Assembly: GCA_013697265.1 (NCBI GenBank)
Contig: JACCXE010000022.1
Location: 1 to 10,020 of the forward strand
Length of the DNA: 10,020 nucleotides
Source: Actinomycetota bacterium
GTDB taxonomy: Bacteria > Actinomycetota > Acidimicrobiia > Acidimicrobiales > JACCXE01
Direction: 5' to 3'
Shown here: positions 6,224-10,020 of the stretch, in pieces
Position numbering within the stretch: position 1 is the first letter of the stretch
How the letters are laid out: each line of letters opens with the position of its first letter
Translations under genes and position numbers: made by a program
Notes under the pieces: generated by a model
Seen by the model: only the letters and a program-made list of their open reading frames with translations
The model's database searches: none
Told to the model about the DNA's origin: nothing

Positions 6224-7015
6224 CTACTGGCCTTTCCAGACCGGCTCGCGCTTTTCGACGAAAGCCAGCGAACCTTCCTTGGCGTCTTCGGAGCCGAACA
6301 CCTTCGGCTGCCACTCCATGAAGATGGCGCGGGCCTTGTCGTTGTCGCTGATCGCGGCGCGCAGAATCTTCTTGGTAGCAACGAGGCCCAATGGGCCGTT
6401 CTTGGCGATGCGCTCGGCCAATTCGACGGCGGTGTCGAGCACCTTGTCGGCCGCCACCACGTCGTTGATCAGCCCGAGTTGCTGGGCGCGGGTGGCGTCG
6501 ATCGGGTCACCGGTCAACGCCAACTCGAGCGCGACCGCGAGCGGAATTCGCTGGCTGAGATACACGCCGCCGCCCGCCGCGAACAGGCCGCGCTTGACCT
6601 CGGGGATGCCGAATTTGGCGGTGTCGGCGCCGACCACTACGTCGCAGTTCAACAGCAGTTCGAAGCCGCCGGCCACCGCGGTCGCCTGCGCGGCGCCAAC
6701 GATCGGCACGTCGATGTCGCCGCCGCCAAAGAAGCGACCGAACGCAGCCTGGCCTTCGGGGCTCGCTGTGGGTGCGGTGGATTCGCCCGACGCGAACGCC
6801 CGCAAATCCATGCCGGCACAGAAGGAGCGGTCTCCCGTGCCGGTGAGCACCACGGCGCGGATGTCTGGGTTGCTTTCGGCTTCATGTAGGCCTTCGCCCA
6901 GCGCACCCATGAGTGCGCCGTTGAGGGCGTTGCGGGCGTCGGGACGGTTCAGGCGTAGCACGAGCACGTTGCCGCGCTGTTCGCGAACGAGTACCGGTTC
7001 GTCAGTCAATGTCAT
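6224..7015 (-). CDS. Enoyl-CoA hydratase/isomerase (crotonase family)
   Basis: A 263-aa crotonase-fold protein of typical length, expected to act on a CoA thioester, most simply hydrating a 2-enoyl-CoA made by the acyl-CoA dehydrogenase. The CoA/oxyanion-hole segment SFCAGMDL is at 64-71, and the second oxyanion element is AVAGGFEL at 113-120. Both glutamates of classical hydratases appear present: E119 (GGFE) and E139 (FGIPEVKRG), matching rat crotonase E144 and E164 by eye. This favours true hydratase activity over isomerase or dehalogenase variants. The ATG at 7015 overlaps the amidohydrolase stop by 4 nt (ATGA), a sign of translational coupling, and the stop lies 2 nt before the alpha/beta hydrolase start. 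The acyl substrate is unknown. Confidence 0.93.
   Translation of the reverse strand: MTLTDEPVLVREQRGNVLVLRLNRPDARNALNGALMGALGEGLHEAESNPDIRAVVLTGTGDRSFCAGMDLRAFASGESTAPTASPEGQAAFGRFFGGGDIDVPIVGAAQATAVAGGFELLLNCDVVVGADTAKFGIPEVKRGLFAAGGGVYLSQRIPLAVALELALTGDPIDATRAQQLGLINDVVAADKVLDTAVELAERIAKNGPLGLVATKKILRAAISDNDKARAIFMEWQPKVFGSEDAKEGSLAFVEKREPVWKGQ
6231..6237 (-). promoter_or_regulatory. Ribosome binding site that fixes the alpha/beta hydrolase start
   Basis: GGAAAGG on the minus strand, inside the end of the hydratase gene and 9 nt before the ATG at 6221. It supports that start over the longer open frame that reaches 6314. Confidence 0.6.
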
Positions 7016-8190
7016 TGCTCCGTAGGTGGACTAGGCACGCTCGGAAACAATTCTTGGAACGCTCCGATGCGAATGCGATGGCTGGTTTTTGCGTCGACGC
7101 CGTCGAACAATTCGTGCAGCGTATTTTGGGTGTGGCCGAACGTACCCTCGAAGTGCGGATAATCACTGCCCCACATCACGTTTTGCCACCCCATCGCCCA
7201 GTTCGCCGCCGGGGCGGACGAGTCGTGTTGGAACGAGGCGTAAACCTGCTCGTAGAGATACTGCGAGGGCAACTTCGACAACGTCGGCTTCACCGCCGCT
7301 CCGTGCTGGCGGTAGCCCTCGTCCATGCGGTCGGCCATGAACGGACCCCACGTGGCCCCGCCTTCGGACACGAGCACCTTCAGTTCGGGGTGACGGTCGA
7401 GCACGCCGGCTGAGATCAGTTGCGACACGGCGCGCTGGCCGCCGTAGGTCGTCTCGATGTAATTGAGCACCGCGGCGCCGCGGCCGCGGATGTAGACACC
7501 GACACGACGCGTCGGGTCGTTCGGCTCGGTGCCGATGTGAAATCCGATGCGCATGCCGGTCTCGGCGAACGCGTCCCACATCGGGTCCCATTCGTCGTCG
7601 TTGTATTCGGGGCGATCGACGGGAGGCTTGACCGGAAGGAAGCCGATCAGGAACCCCTCGTTCGAACATCGCTTGATCTCGGCAACCGCGTCGTCGACGT
7701 CAACCAGGGGTATCGAGGCGCAGTTCACGAACCGCGGCGACTTCGACTGGAAGTGCAGCGCGTATTCGTTCATGGCCCGACAACCCAGGCGCGCCACCTC
7801 GGGCGTTCGGATGTTGAACGCCCAGATGCCGAGGCCGGGGTAGATCACTTCGGCCCATACGCCTTCTTCGTCGAGGTCGGCAAGGCGGGCCTTGGCGTCG
7901 TTGCCGCGAATGACGCGGTTGATGAAGTCCTCGTCTTTGGTGCCGAGCGGGCGAGCGTTGATGCCGCCGAAGCCCGGCTTCTTTGGCTTGGTGGGGTCAG
8001 GCTGGGGCAGGTCACGACGGAACGCTTGGCCGTCGATGTGGATCGTCTCGAATAGACCACTCGGATCTTTGATGCTGCGCGGCATCCGTTCGCGCACGTG
8101 GTCGGGCAGCTTGTCGAACAGGTTCATCGGTTCGATGATGTGGCTGTCGCCCGAGTTGGCCCAAATCTTGCGTTCGGTGATGTCGGTCAT
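7012..8190 (-). CDS. Amidohydrolase-2 family metal-dependent hydrolase
   Basis: A 392-aa TIM-barrel protein of the amidohydrolase-2 (PF04909) type, the group that includes ACMSD and other metal-dependent decarboxylases and hydrolases. Candidate metal and active-site residues are D15/H17 in GDSHIIEP, H218 in GFHIGTE, E276 in VSEGGATW, and D343/H346 in GSDYPHFEG. The first motif is D-S-H, where ACMSD has HxH. There is no signal peptide, so it is expected in the cytoplasm. Members of this subgroup are common in actinobacterial acyl-CoA or aromatic catabolic clusters, but few have an assigned reaction. The start at ATG 8190 has only a weak AGG upstream, 20 bp after the aldehyde dehydrogenase stop; the stop overlaps the hydratase start. 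Hydrolysis of a ring or amide, or decarboxylation, are the main options. Confidence 0.9.
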   Translation of the reverse strand: MTDITERKIWANSGDSHIIEPMNLFDKLPDHVRERMPRSIKDPSGLFETIHIDGQAFRRDLPQPDPTKPKKPGFGGINARPLGTKDEDFINRVIRGNDAKARLADLDEEGVWAEVIYPGLGIWAFNIRTPEVARLGCRAMNEYALHFQSKSPRFVNCASIPLVDVDDAVAEIKRCSNEGFLIGFLPVKPPVDRPEYNDDEWDPMWDAFAETGMRIGFHIGTEPNDPTRRVGVYIRGRGAAVLNYIETTYGGQRAVSQLISAGVLDRHPELKVLVSEGGATWGPFMADRMDEGYRQHGAAVKPTLSKLPSQYLYEQVYASFQHDSSAPAANWAMGWQNVMWGSDYPHFEGTFGHTQNTLHELFDGVDAKTSHRIRIGAFQELFPSVPSPPTEQ

Positions 8191-8210
8191 TTCGCGCCTG
8201 CGGCCACGGC

Positions 8211-9686
8211 CTACGCGGGCCAGGCGACGGCTTTCGTTTCCAGGTGCTGCTCGAAGCCTTCGACGCCGTTCTGCCGACCGATACCGCTGGTCTTGTAGCC
8301 GCCGTAGGGCGAGTCGGCGCCGTACCAGACGCCGCCGTTGATGCTCATCGAACCGCTGCGGATGCGGCGGGCCACGGCCTCGGCGTGCTTTTCGTTTGAC
8401 GAGAACACGCCGCCGCTCAGGCCGTACTTGCTGTCGTTCGCGATGCGCACCGCGTCGGCTTCGTCGTCGTACGCGATGAGCGACAGTACGGGGCCGAAGA
8501 TTTCTTCCTGCGCGATCGTCATCGAGTTGTCGACGTTGGTGAACAGCGTCGGCTCGATGAACCAGCCTTTGGGCAGGTGCGGGGGACGGCCACCGCCGAC
8601 GGCGAGCGTGGCCCCCTCGTCGACGCCCTTCTTGATGTAGCCCTCAACGCGGTCGCGCTGCTTGGCCGAGATCACCGGACCCATCAGGTTGCCGGCGTCG
8701 TTCGGGTCGCCGTAGGTAACGCCGGCCATGCCGTCGGCCAGGATCTGAGCGGCCTCTTCGTGGCGCGAGCGCGGCACCAGCACGCGGGTTTGAATCGCGC
8801 AGCCCTGGCCCGCGTGCACGCAGCCCATCGCGGCGCCGGGGATCACGTTGGCGAAGTCCGCGTCTTCGAGCACGAGCATGGCCGACTTGCCGCCGAGCTC
8901 GAGGAACACCCGTTTGAGCGTCGGCGCGCCCTTCTCCATGATGCGCTGGCCGACGACGGTCGAACCGGTGAACGAAATCATGTCGACCATCGGCGACAGC
9001 GTGAGCTCTTCACCCACCAAATGGTCAGAGCTCGTAACGACGTTGACCACGCCGGCGGGGATGTCGGTCTGCTCGGCGATCAAGCGACCGAGGCGCGTGG
9101 CATTCCAGGGCGTGTCCGGTGCGGGCTTGAGCACCATCGTGTTGCCGGTGGCCAGGATCGGGCCGAGCTTGTTGATCGTTACTTCGAAGGGGAAGTTCCA
9201 CGGCACGATCGCGCCGACAACGCCGATCGCTTCCTTCCACACGCCGCGACGGCTGTTGATGCCCATCATGTCGCCGTTGGGCAGCGTGCGTTCCCACTCG
9301 AACGTGTCGATCATCTCGGCTGGCCACAGCAGCCCGTCTTTCAAGGGCGAGTCCAGCTGCGGGGCGTAGGTAAGCAAGCGGGGCGCACCAACTTCGGCGA
9401 TCAGCTCTTCGCGCAACTGCTCGCGTTCGCCTTCAATCGCAGCCTGGAGTTGAAGCAGGCACTGCTTGCGAAAGGCTCGGTTGGTGGACCAGTCGGTGTC
9501 GTCGAAGGCCCGGCGAGCGGCCGTAATCGCGCGCTGCATGTCCTCGTTGGACGCGTCGGCGACGTGGCCCAGCACCTCTTCGGTGGCCGGGTTGACGTTG
9601 TCGAAACGGTGGCCCGATTCAGCCTCGACGAGCTTGCCGTCGATAAGCATGCGGGTCTCGCCCGAAAACAGCGGTGCGTCAGCCAT
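8211..9686 (-). CDS. NAD(P)+-dependent aldehyde dehydrogenase
   Basis: A 491-aa aldehyde dehydrogenase of normal length that oxidises an aldehyde to a carboxylic acid in the cytoplasm. Catalytic elements are all present: N164 in PWNFP, K187 in LKPAP (cofactor binding), FTGS at 239-242, general base E263 in ELGGKS, nucleophile C296 in AGQGCAIQTR, and EEIFGP at 394-399. The C-terminal region contains SPYGGYKTSGIGRQNG (459-474). This set is that of the broad-specificity ALDH superfamily; the substrate cannot be read. The ATG at 9686 has AGGGGG 4 nt upstream. It is the first gene of the minus-strand operon and faces the divergent hydratase across a 78-bp spacer. The acid it makes could feed the acyl-CoA synthetase at 3477-4958. 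Confidence 0.95.
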   Translation of the reverse strand: MADAPLFSGETRMLIDGKLVEAESGHRFDNVNPATEEVLGHVADASNEDMQRAITAARRAFDDTDWSTNRAFRKQCLLQLQAAIEGEREQLREELIAEVGAPRLLTYAPQLDSPLKDGLLWPAEMIDTFEWERTLPNGDMMGINSRRGVWKEAIGVVGAIVPWNFPFEVTINKLGPILATGNTMVLKPAPDTPWNATRLGRLIAEQTDIPAGVVNVVTSSDHLVGEELTLSPMVDMISFTGSTVVGQRIMEKGAPTLKRVFLELGGKSAMLVLEDADFANVIPGAAMGCVHAGQGCAIQTRVLVPRSRHEEAAQILADGMAGVTYGDPNDAGNLMGPVISAKQRDRVEGYIKKGVDEGATLAVGGGRPPHLPKGWFIEPTLFTNVDNSMTIAQEEIFGPVLSLIAYDDEADAVRIANDSKYGLSGGVFSSNEKHAEAVARRIRSGSMSINGGVWYGADSPYGGYKTSGIGRQNGVEGFEQHLETKAVAWPA

Positions 9687-9690
9687 GTCT

Positions 9691-9696
9691 CCCCCT
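9691..9696 (-). promoter_or_regulatory. Ribosome binding site of the aldehyde dehydrogenase
   Basis: AGGGGG on the minus strand, 4 nt before ATG 9686. It means the operon mRNA has a leader, unlike the divergent gene at 9765, which lacks such a site. Confidence 0.65.
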
Positions 9697-9714
9697 GGAG
9701 TCGATCCGGGCGCG

Positions 9715-9720
9715 ACCGTA
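9715..9720 (-). promoter_or_regulatory. Possible -10 box of the minus-strand operon
   Basis: TACGGT on the minus strand fits TANNNT and would place a transcription start near 9708. At 17 bp upstream there is only TCACTT, a poor -35 match, which overlaps the inverted repeat at 9741-9754. The call is weak and rests on consensus and spacing alone. Confidence 0.25.
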
Positions 9721-9740
9721 TCGGCTTGTGAGCCCTAAAG

Positions 9741-9754
9741 TGACACGAGTGTTA
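9741..9754. promoter_or_regulatory. Inverted repeat, candidate operator between divergent genes
   Basis: TGACACGAGTGTTA contains the perfect half-sites ACAC and GTGT around a 2-bp centre (9743-9752), with near-symmetrical flanks. It lies 10 bp before the hydratase ATG at 9765, and next to the -35 region of the opposing operon. A dimeric repressor such as a TetR- or GntR-family protein could control both directions from here. No regulator gene is in the window, so the binding protein is unknown. Confidence 0.45.
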
Positions 9755-9764
9755 GTAATTCCGC

Positions 9765-10020
9765 ATGAGTCACGCGAACCCGGCGCCTTATGAGGCATTT
9801 GACGGTCTGCGCGTCGATCGCCCGGCCGACGGCATCCTCCGCATCACCCTCGACGCCCCGCCGCTGAACGCCGTCAACGCCGCGGCGCACGAACACCTCG
9901 CCGACATCTGGCCCGTCTTCGACCGCGACGCCGAAGCCCGGGTCGCGGTGATCCGGGGCAATGGCCGTGGGTTCTCCGCCGGGGGCGACTTCGAGATGAT
10001 CACGGGCATCATCGACGACT
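9765..10020 (+). CDS. Enoyl-CoA hydratase/isomerase family protein, 5' part
   Basis: The first 85 codons of a second crotonase-family protein that runs off the right edge without a stop. After a short N-terminal extension (MSHANPAPYEAFDGLRVDR), the region around residues 20-50 has the beta strands and PPLNAVN typical of the family. GRGFSAGGDFEM at about 68-79 corresponds to the first oxyanion-hole segment (usually F.AG.D). The catalytic glutamates would lie beyond the window, so hydratase, isomerase and other crotonase reactions remain possible. The ATG at 9765 is the first in the frame; no Shine-Dalgarno sequence precedes it. TAGTAA at 9753-9758 resembles a -10 box 6 nt upstream, suggesting leaderless expression. 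It is divergent from the catabolic operon and probably co-regulated with it. Confidence 0.88.
   Translation, partial: MSHANPAPYEAFDGLRVDRPADGILRITLDAPPLNAVNAAAHEHLADIWPVFDRDAEARVAVIRGNGRGFSAGGDFEMITGIIDD

Noticed and set aside
6222..6314. Upstream extension of the alpha/beta hydrolase to a start at 6314
   Set aside because: The extra 31 residues are Arg-rich out-of-frame hydratase sequence. The ATG at 6221 has a ribosome binding site and sits 2 nt after the hydratase stop.
5736..7025. Long plus-strand open frame (429 codons) opposite the hydratase and alpha/beta hydrolase
   Set aside because: It crosses two well-supported minus-strand genes, has low-complexity Arg/Ser/Pro composition and no recognisable motif. 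Long antisense frames are common at this GC content.

Overview
This is a GC-rich window with strong G/C bias at third codon positions, dense gene packing, several GTG starts and a VapBC pair of actinobacterial style. All of this suggests an actinobacterium, possibly an environmental lineage such as Acidimicrobiia. That placement is an inference from composition and family resemblance, not from a marker gene. I see no rRNA, tRNA, CRISPR array, insertion sequence or phage gene.

Layout. On the + strand, bases 1-905 hold the 3' part of an acyl-CoA synthetase (FadD-like, AMP-forming) whose start lies outside the window. A VapB/VapC toxin-antitoxin pair follows at 937-1568. VapC converges on, and overlaps by 30 bp, the end of a long minus-strand gene series. 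In transcription order (right to left) that series is: aldehyde dehydrogenase (9686-8211), amidohydrolase-2 family protein (8190-7012), enoyl-CoA hydratase (7015-6224), alpha/beta hydrolase (6221-5289), a 103-aa protein of unknown function (5278-4967), a second acyl-CoA synthetase (4958-3477), acyl-CoA dehydrogenase (3397-2291) and a pentapeptide-repeat/DinB-type gene (2287-1539). Gaps are 20, -4, 2, 10, 8, 79 and 3 bp, so most or all of it is probably one operon. A second enoyl-CoA hydratase starts on the + strand at 9765 and leaves the window. It is divergent from the operon across a 78-bp spacer that carries an inverted repeat, a candidate shared operator.

Function. The set reads as a carboxylic-acid catabolic module: aldehyde to acid (aldehyde dehydrogenase), acid to CoA thioester (two synthetases), alpha,beta-dehydrogenation (acyl-CoA dehydrogenase) and hydration or related crotonase chemistry (two hydratases). 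Two hydrolases, amidohydrolase-2 and alpha/beta, may open a ring, cleave a C-C bond or remove a side group. No 3-hydroxyacyl-CoA dehydrogenase, thiolase or regulator lies in the window, so the substrate cannot be named.

The most concrete anomaly is the last operon gene. Its pentapeptide-repeat N-terminus and DinB-like C-terminus lie in different frames, and a single base near 2082-2086 would rejoin them into one protein of about 249 aa. Other points of interest are the divergent operator, an acyl-CoA dehydrogenase with no obvious catalytic glutamate at either classical site, the small uncharacterised two-cysteine protein, and the atypical codon use of vapC.
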